Assembly (NCBI RefSeq): GCF_017876435.1
Contig: NZ_JAGIOA010000001.1
Location: 2,294,001-2,358,000, forward strand
Source: Microbacterium phyllosphaerae
GTDB taxonomy: Bacteria > Actinomycetota > Actinomycetes > Actinomycetales > Microbacteriaceae
Direction of reading: 5' to 3'
DNA: 64,000 nucleotides
This document shows positions 56,436 through 64,000 of the stretch, one piece after another; position 1 is the first letter of the stretch; every line of letters starts with the position of its first letter. Under the pieces are notes generated by a model, which saw only the letters and a list, made by a program, of their open reading frames with translations, did not search any database and was not told the DNA's origin. The translations under genes and the position numbers were made by a program.

Positions 56436-57731
56436 ATGACCGATCCCTCCCTTCCCGAGGTCGTCCGCATCGCGAGCGACCTGATCCGCTTCGACACCTC
56501 CAACTTCGGTGGAGGCAACGCGAAGGGCGAACGGGAGGCCGCCGAGTACGTGGGCGCCTACCTGGAGGAGCTGGGACTCGAGGTCGAGTACTACGAGCCG
56601 ATCCCGCGGCGCACGAACGTGATGGCGCGCGTCCCCGGGCGCGATTCGAGCAAGCCTGCGCTGGTCGTGCACGGACATCTCGACGTCGTGCCGGCGATGG
56701 CCGAGGACTGGACCGTCGACCCGTTCGCCGGAATCGTCAAGGACGGGATGCTGTGGGGTCGCGGGGCCGTCGACATGAAGAACATGAACGCGATGATCCT
56801 CACCGCCGTCGCCGACATCCTGCGAGCGGGGGAGCAGCCCGAGCGCGACCTGGTGCTGGCGTTCTTCGCCGATGAGGAGAACGGCGGGGTCGAGGGGTCG
56901 GCACTCGTCGTGCAGAACAGGCCCGAGTGGTTCGCCGGCGCCACCGAAGCGATCAGTGAGGTCGGCGGGTACTCGATCACCGTCGATGATCGTCGCGCGT
57001 ACCTGCTGCAGGTGGGCGAGAAGGCGCTCATCTGGATCAGACTCGTCGCGAAGGGGCGTGCGGGCCACGGCAGCCGTCTGCACGACGACAATGCGGTCAC
57101 CACGCTCGCTGAAGCGGTGGCGGCGATCGGACGCACGCGGTGGCCGCTGCGACTCACCGCGACCACCCGGGCCCTGTTGCAGGGGCTGAGCGACCTCACC
57201 GGGCGCTCGGTCGACGATCCGGATGCTCTCGCCGCAGCCGCGGGGCCCGCGGAGGCATTCCTGCGTTCGTCGTTCCGCACCACCACGAACCCGACGGCGC
57301 TCACGGCAGGCTACAAGCACAACGTGATCCCCGAGCGGGCCGAGGCGCTGATCGACGTGCGCGTGATCCCCGGGACCGAGGACGACGTGCTGGGCGAGCT
57401 GCAGCAGATCGTCGGTGATGACATCGAGATCGAGATCGTCGTGCGCGACATCGGCATGGAGACGCCCTTCGCCGGCGATCTGGTCGAGGCGATGGTCGCA
57501 AGCCTCGGTCGCCACGACCCCGGGGTGCCGGTGATCCCGTATCTGCTGGGCGCGGGCACCGACAACAAGGCGCTCGCCTACCTGGACATCACCGGCTACG
57601 GCTTCGCCCCTCTGCGGCTTCCTGCAGACCTCGACTTCACGGGCATGTTCCACGGAGTCGACGAGCGCGTACCCGTAGAATCGCTTGTCTTCGGTCAGCG
57701 GGTGCTGGCCGATCTGCTGCGCACGTACTGA
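56436..57731 (+). CDS. M20 family metallopeptidase (DapE/ArgE-like)
   Basis: A 431-aa two-zinc exopeptidase or deacylase. Metal ligands appear as H81 and D83 (VVHGHLDVVPA), D113 (GRGAVDMKNMNAM) and E147-E148 (FADEENGGVEG); a dimerisation lid domain lies about 190-310 and begins WIRLVAKGRAGHGS. The family includes succinyl-diaminopimelate desuccinylases, carboxypeptidases and dipeptidases. M. tuberculosis has a similar gene (Rv2141c) near uppP, as here, that is not its main dapE, so a dipeptidase role is more likely. Confidence 0.88.
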   Translation: MTDPSLPEVVRIASDLIRFDTSNFGGGNAKGEREAAEYVGAYLEELGLEVEYYEPIPRRTNVMARVPGRDSSKPALVVHGHLDVVPAMAEDWTVDPFAGIVKDGMLWGRGAVDMKNMNAMILTAVADILRAGEQPERDLVLAFFADEENGGVEGSALVVQNRPEWFAGATEAISEVGGYSITVDDRRAYLLQVGEKALIWIRLVAKGRAGHGSRLHDDNAVTTLAEAVAAIGRTRWPLRLTATTRALLQGLSDLTGRSVDDPDALAAAAGPAEAFLRSSFRTTTNPTALTAGYKHNVIPERAEALIDVRVIPGTEDDVLGELQQIVGDDIEIEIVVRDIGMETPFAGDLVEAMVASLGRHDPGVPVIPYLLGAGTDNKALAYLDITGYGFAPLRLPADLDFTGMFHGVDERVPVESLVFGQRVLADLLRTY

Positions 57732-57776
57732 GCCGTCGGCTCGGTGCCCGCGCACCACGATTCAGAAAGCTCCTCC

Positions 57777-58601
57777 ATGCACCTGCTCGAAGCGCTCATC
57801 CTCGGCATCGTCCAGGGACTCACCGAGTTCCTCCCGATCTCCTCCAGCGCCCATCTGCGCATCCTCGGAACCTTCCTGCCCTCCGGCGAGGACCCGGGCG
57901 CCGCGTTCACCGCGATCACGCAGATCGGCACCGAGGCGGCGGTGGTGGTCTTCTTCTGGCGCGACATCGTGCGGATCATCGCACAGTGGTTCCGCTCCCT
58001 GACCGGCCGCGTTCCTCGCAGCGATCCCGACGCGCGCATGGGCTGGATGATCATCATCGGCAGCATCCCGATCGTGCTGCTCGGACTGCTCTTCCAGGAC
58101 CAGATCGAGACCGTCTTCCGGTCGCTGTGGATCGTCGCGATCATGCTGATCGTCTTCGGCATCCTGCTCGGCATCGCCGACCACGTCGGCGCCAAGCGCC
58201 GCAAGCTCGACCAGCTGACGTACCCGCACGGCATCGCCTACGGCTTCGCGCAGGCTCTGGCGCTGATCCCCGGAGTCTCACGCTCGGGTGGAACGATCAC
58301 GATGGGGCTGTTCCTGGGCTACGAGCGCGCCGCTGCGGCTCGGTACGCGTTCCTGCTCGCGATCCCCGCGGTCTTCGGAAGCGGCTTCTATCAGGTGTTC
58401 AAGAGCTGGGACGAGCCGTCGTTCTTCTCGTTCGGCGACACGCTCGCTGCGACCGGCATCGCGTTCGTCGTGGCTCTCGGAGTGATCGCCTTCTTCATGA
58501 ACTACATCTCGAAGCGCAGCTTCCTGCCGTTCGTGATCTACCGCATCCTGCTCGGAACCGTCCTGCTGGTCCTGCTCGGCACGGGCGTCATCGCGGCCTG
58601 A
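57777..58601 (+). CDS. uppP: undecaprenyl-diphosphatase UppP
   Basis: UppP (BacA) dephosphorylates undecaprenyl diphosphate to recycle the lipid carrier for peptidoglycan; overproduction gives bacitracin resistance. The 274-aa membrane protein has about eight helices. The catalytic motifs are [13 protein letters not shown] (about 17-29) and [17 protein letters not shown] (about 165-181). ATG at 57777 is preferred to a GTG 11 codons earlier, although its ribosome site (AGAAAG) is weak. It converges on the PAC2 gene with a nested hairpin between. Confidence 0.95.
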   Translation: MHLLEALILGIVQGLTEFLPISSSAHLRILGTFLPSGEDPGAAFTAITQIGTEAAVVVFFWRDIVRIIAQWFRSLTGRVPRSDPDARMGWMIIIGSIPIVLLGLLFQDQIETVFRSLWIVAIMLIVFGILLGIADHVGAKRRKLDQLTYPHGIAYGFAQALALIPGVSRSGGTITMGLFLGYERAAAARYAFLLAIPAVFGSGFYQVFKSWDEPSFFSFGDTLAATGIAFVVALGVIAFFMNYISKRSFLPFVIYRILLGTVLLVLLGTGVIAA

Positions 58602-58603
58602 GC

Positions 58604-58654
58604 GCGGAGACACACCCGGGGACTAGCGCTTGTGGTCCCCGGGGCCGTCTCCGC
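58604..58654. terminator. two-way nested hairpin between uppP and PAC2 genes
   Basis: GCGGAGAC pairs with GTCTCCGC (8 bp), then a 3-by-3 internal loop, then CCCGGGGAC with GTCCCCGGG (9 bp) around an 11-nt loop. It begins 2 nt after the uppP stop and covers the last codons of the PAC2 gene, whose stop codon is in the loop. Confidence 0.72.
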
Positions 58655-59474
58655 GGCGCTTGAGATACCGCTCGAACGCCTGTGCGATCGCGTCACCCGA
58701 GGCATCGGGGGAGTCCCACGTGTCTCGGGTCCGCTCGAGCTGCTGGATGTACTCCGTCATGTCCTCGTCGTCTGCTGCGGCAGCATCGATCGAGGCCTCC
58801 CACGCGGCGGCCTCGGTGCGCAGATGATCACGCGGCACATCGACGCCGGTCAGCTCCTCGAGCCGGTCGAGCAGTGCGAGGGTGACCTTCGGCGACGGCG
58901 TCGCAGACGCGACGTAGTGCGGCACGCTGGCCCAGAGGCTCGCTGTCGGGATGCCGGCGCTCTCGGCGAAGTGCTCGATCACACTCAGGATCCCGACGGG
59001 GCCCTCGTACAGGGAACGTTCCAGACCGTGCGCCTCGCGCACCTGCTCGTTCTGGCTCGAGGCGAAGATCGAGATCGGTCGGGTGTGCGGCACGTCCGAG
59101 AGCATGGCGCCGAGGGTCACGAAGCCGGTGATGTCATCACGGAGCGCGACGTCGATGAACTCCGCCGCGAAGGCCTGCCACGTGCGCGCGGGCTCGACTC
59201 CGGTCAGCACCCAGAACTCCGGCCCGGGCGCGGGATTGCGCGGACGCCACAGTCCGGCCTCCGGCCAGGTGAGCTGACGGCGCCCTTCGGCATCCATCTT
59301 CGTCGCGGGGCGCGTGTACTGATAGTCGAAGTACAGCTCGGGATCGATCGAGTGCACGAGGTCGTAATCGGTCGTCTCGCGCAGTGCGGCGATCGCGCCG
59401 CTCGCCGCCTCGCCCGCGTCATTCCAGCCGTCGAAGGCGACGATGACGATGCGTGAACCGAGGACATCCATCAT
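58623..59474 (-). CDS. PAC2 family protein
   Basis: A 283-aa protein of the PAC2 (proteasome assembly chaperone 2-like) family, which has an alpha/beta fold like nucleoside phosphorylases. It begins MDVLGSRIVIVAFDGWNDAGEAASGAI; later VTLGAMLSDVPHTRP and the SASLWASVPHYVASATPSPK-type segment are family hallmarks. No enzyme activity is established. In Actinobacteria it is usually found near the proteasome/pup region, though no such genes are in this window. The first or second of two adjacent ATGs may be used. Confidence 0.88.
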   Translation of the reverse strand: MMDVLGSRIVIVAFDGWNDAGEAASGAIAALRETTDYDLVHSIDPELYFDYQYTRPATKMDAEGRRQLTWPEAGLWRPRNPAPGPEFWVLTGVEPARTWQAFAAEFIDVALRDDITGFVTLGAMLSDVPHTRPISIFASSQNEQVREAHGLERSLYEGPVGILSVIEHFAESAGIPTASLWASVPHYVASATPSPKVTLALLDRLEELTGVDVPRDHLRTEAAAWEASIDAAAADDEDMTEYIQQLERTRDTWDSPDASGDAIAQAFERYLKRRGDGPGDHKR

Positions 59475-59550
59475 GGGCTCCCTTCGCGATATCCGGATCG
59501 GTATCCCTCCAGGCTAGTCCGACTGCGCGGGGAGGGCGCGGAGCCACGGC

Positions 59551-59556
59551 TAACAT
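59551..59556 (+). promoter_or_regulatory. -10-like hexamer of the HAD-trmI operon
   Basis: TAACAT, 6 nt, then GTG at 59563. Confidence 0.5.
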
Positions 59557-59562
59557 GGTTCA

Positions 59563-60246
59563 GTGAGCAGACAGCCCCGCGCGATCCTCTGGGACATGGA
59601 CGGAACACTCGTCGACACCGAGCCGTATTGGATGGCGGCGGAGACCCGGCTGGTCGAATCCTTCGGAGGCACCTGGAGTCACGAAGACGCTCTGCAGCTG
59701 GTGGGCAACGGGCTGATCGACAGTGCGATCATCCTGCAGAACGCCGGCGTCGACATGGATGCCGAGGCCATCGTCGCGCTGCTCACCGACGGAGTGCAGG
59801 AGGCGCTGCGCACGCAGGGCGTGCCGTTCCGTCCGGGTGCGCGCGAGTTGCTCCAGGACCTGCGATCGGCAGGGATCCCGACCGGACTCGTGACCATGTC
59901 GCTCCGCCGGATGGCGTTGAGCGTGGTCGACCTGATCGAGTTCGACGCATTCGACATCGTCGTCGCCGGCGATGACGTGACCAATCCCAAACCGCACCCG
60001 GAGCCGTATCTGCACGCCGCAGGGCTGCTCGAGATCGACATCGCCGACGCGGTCGTGATCGAGGACTCGCCGACCGGACTCCGTGCCGGGATCGCCTCCG
60101 GAGCCGTCGCGCTCGGCGTCCCGCACATCGTGCCGCTCGACCATGTCGGAGCGCATGAGCTCTGGCCGACGCTCGAGGGACGCACCGCCGCCGACCTCAT
60201 CGACCTGTTCGACCGCAAGAACTCCATGACGGGAGCCACCCGATGA
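59563..60246 (+). CDS. HAD family hydrolase (beta-phosphoglucomutase-like)
   Basis: A 227-aa HAD phosphatase. Motif I is LWDMDGTLVDTE with nucleophile D11 and acid D13. Motif II is VTMSLRRMA (Thr/Ser), motif III the Lys of NPKPHPEPY, and motif IV VVIEDSPTGLRAG. A helical cap (about 18-85) of type I gives specificity for small phosphorylated substrates; the true one is unknown. Its stop overlaps the trmI start by 4 nt. Confidence 0.91.
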   Translation: MSRQPRAILWDMDGTLVDTEPYWMAAETRLVESFGGTWSHEDALQLVGNGLIDSAIILQNAGVDMDAEAIVALLTDGVQEALRTQGVPFRPGARELLQDLRSAGIPTGLVTMSLRRMALSVVDLIEFDAFDIVVAGDDVTNPKPHPEPYLHAAGLLEIDIADAVVIEDSPTGLRAGIASGAVALGVPHIVPLDHVGAHELWPTLEGRTAADLIDLFDRKNSMTGATR

Positions 60247-61262
60247 CGACCACCACCTCACAGCGGCCGAGCGGGCCGTTCCGAGAGGGCGACCGGGTGC
60301 AGCTGACCGGGCCCAAGGGACGCCTGCACACCGTGACGCTGCGCGAGGACGGCGAGCTCCACACCCACCAGGGAGTGCTGCGGCACCGCGACCTGATCGG
60401 TCTGCCCGACGGTTCTGTGGTGGCCAACAGCTCCGGTCATGACTATCTCGCTCTGCGACCCCTGCTGCGCGACTTCGCGATGTCGATGCCTCGCGGCGCT
60501 GCGATCGTGTACCCGAAGGATGCGGCGCAGATCGTGATGCAGGCCGACATCTTCCCCGGCTCCGTCGTGGTCGAGGCGGGGGTCGGTTCCGGTGCCCTGT
60601 CGCTGTCTTTGCTGCGGGCCATCGGTCACGCCGGCAGGCTGGTCTCGTTCGAACGGCGCGAGGAGTTCGCGCAGGTCGCGCGCGGCAATGTCGAGACGTT
60701 CTTCGGCGAGACTCCGGATACGTGGAGCGTCGTGGTCGGGGACCTCGCCGAAGCGCTCCCTGAGGAGTTCCCCGCCGGCACGGTCGACCGTGTGGTCCTC
60801 GACATGCTTGCGCCCTGGGAGTGCATGGACGTCGTCGCCGATGCGCTGACGCCCGGCGGAGTCGTGCTCTGCTACGTCGCCACCGCGACCCAGCTCTCCC
60901 GCGTGGCCGAGTACATCCGGAGCACGGGGCTGTTCACGGATCCGGAAGCCTCCGAGACGATGGTGCGCGGGTGGCACGTCGAAGGCCTCGCCGTGCGACC
61001 CGATCACCGCATGGTCGCGCACACCGGCTTCCTGCTGACCGCGCGTCGTCTCGCTCCCGGAGCGGTCGCGCCGCAGGTCAAGCGTCGCGCGTCGAAGAGC
61101 AGCTATGGCGACGCGGATGTGGAGCAGTGGACACCGGGGGCGGTCGGCGATCGCGAGATCAACGACAAGAACCTCCGCAAGCGTGCGCGCGAGGCCGAGA
61201 AGGCCGCCCAGGGGGCGCGCCTCGCCTCCGGTTCGCGCGAATCGGAGTCGTTGACGGAATAG
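60243..61262 (+). CDS. trmI: tRNA (adenine-N1)-methyltransferase TrmI
   Basis: TrmI makes 1-methyladenosine at position 58 of the tRNA T-loop, which strengthens tRNA. The 339-aa protein has a small N-terminal domain (about 1-85). The Rossmann methyltransferase follows with VVEAGVGSGALSLSLL (about 108-123), SFERREEFAQVARGN and VLDMLAPWE (the catalytic Asp region). The C-terminal 60 residues are basic and disordered-looking. The ATG overlaps the HAD stop (ATGA). It is the ortholog type of M. tuberculosis Rv2118c. Confidence 0.94.
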   Translation: MTTTTSQRPSGPFREGDRVQLTGPKGRLHTVTLREDGELHTHQGVLRHRDLIGLPDGSVVANSSGHDYLALRPLLRDFAMSMPRGAAIVYPKDAAQIVMQADIFPGSVVVEAGVGSGALSLSLLRAIGHAGRLVSFERREEFAQVARGNVETFFGETPDTWSVVVGDLAEALPEEFPAGTVDRVVLDMLAPWECMDVVADALTPGGVVLCYVATATQLSRVAEYIRSTGLFTDPEASETMVRGWHVEGLAVRPDHRMVAHTGFLLTARRLAPGAVAPQVKRRASKSSYGDADVEQWTPGAVGDREINDKNLRKRAREAEKAAQGARLASGSRESESLTE

Positions 61263-61265
61263 ACT
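61260..61265 (+). promoter_or_regulatory. -10-like hexamer of the FKBP-pafBC genes
   Basis: TAGACT, starting in the trmI stop codon, then 7 nt and GTG at 61273. Confidence 0.5.
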
Positions 61266-61272
61266 TGAGCGC

Positions 61273-62190
61273 GTGCGTAAAACGTCCGCCGTTCTGGCCA
61301 CCCTCAGCCTCGCCGTCCTCGCTCTGAGCGGATGCGCATCCGCTCCGTCGTTCGCGGGATCCGCGTGCGATCGAACGGCCGATTCCACCGCCTCCGTGGC
61401 CGACTCGGTCACGGTCGAGGGCGACCTCGGCGACGCGCCGGACGTGACGGTCTACAGCCCCGTCAAGTCGGATGAGACCGCATACACCGACATCATCACC
61501 GGTGACGGACGAACGCTCGAGTCCGTCTCCCAGCCGATGGTGCTCGATCTCGCCTTCTACGGCGGGAAGAGCGGCAAGAAGCTGTATGAATCGGAGTACA
61601 ACGGCGACACCAGCCGTGTGCACAGCATCTCGTACTGGGCCCAGCGTTCGCCCGGCCTCGAGACGGTGCTCGAGTGCGCCACCGGCGGCAGCCGAATCGT
61701 CGCGGTGATGACTCCCGAAGACTTCGGCGATGCCAACGTGGAGGCCTTCGGCCTCGCCGAGGGCGAGAACATCGTGGCGGTCGTCGACGTCCTCGACGTC
61801 TACCTCGCGCGGGCCGAAGGCGCCTCCCAGTTCAACGACGCCCGTGGAATGCCGACCGTCGTGCGGGCACCTGACGGAACGCCCGGCGTGATCATCCCCG
61901 ACAGCGCTGCTCCGAAGACCGCGGTGACGCAGACGCTGATCAAGGGAGACGGCGCCAAGGTCGAGAAGGACTCGACGATCGTGACCAACATCACGGGTCT
62001 CGGCTGGGAGGACAAGACCGTCACCTCCACCACGTGGGGAGCGGAGCCCAACATCGGACCCGCCGCGAAAGAGCTCGTCGGCGCGACCGTCGGATCACAG
62101 CTGCTGGTCGTCGTGCCCGAGGCGGACGGCAACCCGGCCACGGTGATCGTCGTCGACATCCTGGGCATCGTCCCCGCACCGGAGCAGTGA
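61273..62190 (+). CDS. FKBP-type peptidyl-prolyl isomerase lipoprotein
   Basis: A 305-aa secreted lipoprotein. The N-terminus (MRKTSAVLATLSLAVLALSGC) is a lipoprotein signal with lipobox LSGC; Cys21 would be acylated. Two FKBP-like halves are seen: about 60-170 (SQPMVLDLAFYGGKSGKKLYE) and about 205-305 (KDSTIVTNITGLGWEDKTV, then KELVGATVGSQLLVVVP). It probably helps fold exported proteins outside the membrane. Its stop shares one base with the pafB ATG, so it is transcribed with pafBC. Confidence 0.9.
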   Translation: MRKTSAVLATLSLAVLALSGCASAPSFAGSACDRTADSTASVADSVTVEGDLGDAPDVTVYSPVKSDETAYTDIITGDGRTLESVSQPMVLDLAFYGGKSGKKLYESEYNGDTSRVHSISYWAQRSPGLETVLECATGGSRIVAVMTPEDFGDANVEAFGLAEGENIVAVVDVLDVYLARAEGASQFNDARGMPTVVRAPDGTPGVIIPDSAAPKTAVTQTLIKGDGAKVEKDSTIVTNITGLGWEDKTVTSTTWGAEPNIGPAAKELVGATVGSQLLVVVPEADGNPATVIVVDILGIVPAPEQ

Positions 62191-63185
62191 TGGCGGCCCG
62201 TATTCCCGCGGAGGAGCGTCTGACGAATCTCGTCGTGGCGCTCATGGCCACGGAGATCGGGCTCACCAAGCAGCAGATCCTCGACAACGTCTCCGGTTAT
62301 CGCCAGCGCGCCGACGCCGGAGTGCGGTCGGATGCGCTGGAGAAGATGTTCGAGCGAGACAAGGACGAGCTGCGCACTCTCGGCGTCCCTGTCGAGACGA
62401 TCGGCGACCAAGCCGACCCCAATGACCTCCGTGAGGCTCGCTACCGTATTCCGCAGGCGGAATACGACCTGCCGAGCGACATCGAGTTCACCGCTGCCGA
62501 GCTCGCCGTGCTGCAGCTCGCAGGCAGCGTGTGGAGTGCGGAGTCGGCGTCGAGCGATGCCACGGCCGGCGTGCGCAAGATCCGTGCACTGGGAATCGAC
62601 GGTGACGAGCCCATCATCGGCTTCGCGCCGCGGATCACGGCGCGTGATGCGGCGTTCCCTCAGCTGCAGGACGCGATCGAGAAGAGCCGGGTGGTCACGT
62701 TCGACTACCTCAAGCCGGGGGAGAGCGCCCCGCGTCGCCGCCGGATCCGCCCGTTGGCTCTCGTCGACTACGAGGCCCGGTGGCACGTCTTCGGCGTGGA
62801 TGTCGACATCGACGCCGACCGCATGTTCCTCCTCAGCCGGATCGTCGGTGACGTCAAGATCACACCGACCTCGTTCTCTCCGGAGCTTCGCGAAGGGGCG
62901 GGAGAGCGCGCCCTGGCGGGACTCCAGCAGGTCGCGTCGCAGAACTCCGCTCTTCTCGAGATCACCCCGGGGACGGAGGCCTCGCTGCGTCTGGGTCGCC
63001 GTGGAGTCCCCGCGGCGACGCAGGGGATCCTCGTGCCTTTCGTCGACCTGCACATCCTCGCCGACGAGCTCGCCTCGTACGGGCCGGAGGTGCGCGTGGT
63101 CGAGCCGGCGGCTCTCCGTGATGCCGTGGTAGACCGGCTGACTGCCGTCGTGACCACCAACTCCGTGGCGGGGGAGACCGCATGA
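62190..63185 (+). CDS. pafB: WYL-domain regulator PafB
   Basis: PafB pairs with PafC to form a transcription activator of the LexA-independent DNA-damage response in mycobacteria; WYL domains are thought to bind nucleic acid. The 331-aa sequence has an N-terminal winged helix (EERLTNLVVALMATEIGLTK), a middle domain, and the WYL domain (about 170-250) with VVTFDYLKPGE and RRIRPLALVDYEARWHVFG. A C-terminal WCX-type extension follows. ATG at 62190 shares a base with the upstream stop. Its stop overlaps the pafC start. Confidence 0.92.
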   Translation: MAARIPAEERLTNLVVALMATEIGLTKQQILDNVSGYRQRADAGVRSDALEKMFERDKDELRTLGVPVETIGDQADPNDLREARYRIPQAEYDLPSDIEFTAAELAVLQLAGSVWSAESASSDATAGVRKIRALGIDGDEPIIGFAPRITARDAAFPQLQDAIEKSRVVTFDYLKPGESAPRRRRIRPLALVDYEARWHVFGVDVDIDADRMFLLSRIVGDVKITPTSFSPELREGAGERALAGLQQVASQNSALLEITPGTEASLRLGRRGVPAATQGILVPFVDLHILADELASYGPEVRVVEPAALRDAVVDRLTAVVTTNSVAGETA

Positions 63186-64000
63186 GCGCCCAGACGAAGC
63201 CGTTGCTCGCGGCCGATCGGGTGCGGGTGTACCTGACTCTCGTCCCTTACCTTCTCGAGCACGGACAGGTGTCGCTGGCGGAGGCGGCGGAAGAGTTCGG
63301 TGTCACCACCGCCGAGATGCGCCAGATGGTCGAGAAGCTCACCGTGATCGGCCTCCCGGGCGACTCCGGATTCTGGCAGCAGCCACAGGAGATGTTCGAC
63401 ATCAACTGGGATCTGCTCGACGAAGAGGACGTCATCGAGATCACGAACGACGTCGCCCTGCGCCGCGTCCCACGCTTCACCGCGCGCGAGGCGGCGGCGC
63501 TTCTCGCCGGTCTCCAGATGGTCGCCGCGGTACCCGCCGTCTCGGATTCGGGCCTCGTCACCGGACTGATCTCGAAGCTCTCCCGTGGCGCGGCCGACGC
63601 GCCGGCCGAGGTCGTGGTCGCTCCGAGCGCGGTCGACGAGGTGCGGCAGGTCGTGTCACAGGGCGTCCGGAGCGGTGTCGCGGTGTCGTTCACCTACCAG
63701 GCGCCGGATGCCGAGCCGACGACCCGCACGGTGGATCCCGTGCAGGTGATCATCACGAACGCGCAGTGGTACCTGCAGGGGTGGTGCCACATGCGCCAGG
63801 CGATGCGCACGTTCCACCTCGACCGGGTGAGTGACGCGCGCCTGACAGACATCCCGATCACGCATGCGGGAGACCACGTCCCCGAGGCCTTCTCCGCTCT
63901 CGACGACGAGGGGGAGGTTCGTGTCCGCGTGCCGGAGCGGGTGGCGCCGCTGCTCGGCGATTTCCTGACGTCCGACAACGTGGAGATCGAGGACGGCGTC
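63182..64000 (+). CDS. pafC: WYL-domain regulator PafC, 3' end missing
   Basis: The frame starts at ATG 63182 (ATGA overlap with pafB) and is open to the window end, giving 273 residues. The N-terminal winged helix (RVRVYLTLVPYLLEHGQVSL) is present. The WYL domain follows at about 165-235 with GVAVSFTYQAPDAEPTTRTV and the PVQVIITNAQWYLQGWCH core. The order pafB-pafC and coupling fit a heterodimer or fused pair. Only the last part of the C-terminal domain lies outside the window. Confidence 0.93.
   Translation, partial: MSAQTKPLLAADRVRVYLTLVPYLLEHGQVSLAEAAEEFGVTTAEMRQMVEKLTVIGLPGDSGFWQQPQEMFDINWDLLDEEDVIEITNDVALRRVPRFTAREAAALLAGLQMVAAVPAVSDSGLVTGLISKLSRGAADAPAEVVVAPSAVDEVRQVVSQGVRSGVAVSFTYQAPDAEPTTRTVDPVQVIITNAQWYLQGWCHMRQAMRTFHLDRVSDARLTDIPITHAGDHVPEAFSALDDEGEVRVRVPERVAPLLGDFLTSDNVEIEDGV

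Overview
The window is 64 kb of high-GC chromosomal DNA from an actinobacterium, most likely Microbacterium or a close relative in Microbacteriaceae. Support comes from strong G/C third-position codon use, protein families typical of Micrococcales (a DUF7882-type protein, DUF6993-type lipoprotein, PafB/PafC, Nei2-type glycosylase) and dense gene packing with ATGA/GTGA overlaps. I see no transposase, integrase, prophage, CRISPR array or rRNA. The genus call is inferred from protein resemblance, not from a search.

Layout. 1-12.2 kb: translation and DNA maintenance (mnmA 3' part, ligA, GNAT, DEAD-box helicase, acyl-CoA ligase, gatCAB, dinB). 12.2-15 kb: a GerW-like protein, a P-loop kinase-like protein, the metallopeptidase-clpS-DUF2017 operon and a LysE exporter. 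15-17.2 kb: a copB-type P1B ATPase behind a CsoR-like palindrome. 17.2-23.7 kb: tRNA-His, orn, tRNA-Arg, a second ssb, a lipoprotein, ettA and two thioesterases. 23.7-29.5 kb: flavoprotein, truncated globin and MscS in an overlapping operon, then pepN. 29.7-35.8 kb: ferrochelatase, rpiB, nei2, a PaiB-like protein, an amidohydrolase, dps and a gamma-carbonic-anhydrase-like protein. 35.8-39.4 kb: tRNA(CAT), AraC and Lrp regulators, exonuclease and hydrolase. 39.6-49.7 kb: branched-chain amino acid, especially leucine, catabolism. 49.8-56.1 kb: phosphatase, sirtuin, SpoU methylase, SGNH hydrolase, SF2 helicase and a VIT transporter. 56.2-64 kb: tRNA-Leu, an M20 peptidase, uppP, PAC2, HAD, trmI, FKBP lipoprotein, pafB and pafC (cut by the window end).

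The most coherent system is at 38.9-49.7 kb. An Lrp regulator diverges from the branched-chain 2-oxoacid dehydrogenase genes (E1 alpha, E1 beta, E2). A TetR regulator diverges from acyl-CoA carboxylase (beta, alpha), acyl-CoA dehydrogenase, a MaoC hydratase and a CitE-like lyase. Together they can take leucine through isovaleryl-CoA and 3-methylcrotonyl-CoA to acetyl-CoA and acetoacetate. Two same-spaced palindromes lie in the tetR/carboxylase gap.

About twenty genes on both strands have a TANNNT hexamer 6-8 nt before the start codon, the pattern of leaderless actinobacterial transcripts. It helps choose several starts and reveals a possible 11-codon leader ORF before the MaoC gene. Strong hairpins lie between most convergent gene pairs. 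No stretch over 300 bp lacks a gene. Most of the window is well-known core biology; I did not find a clearly new multi-gene system.
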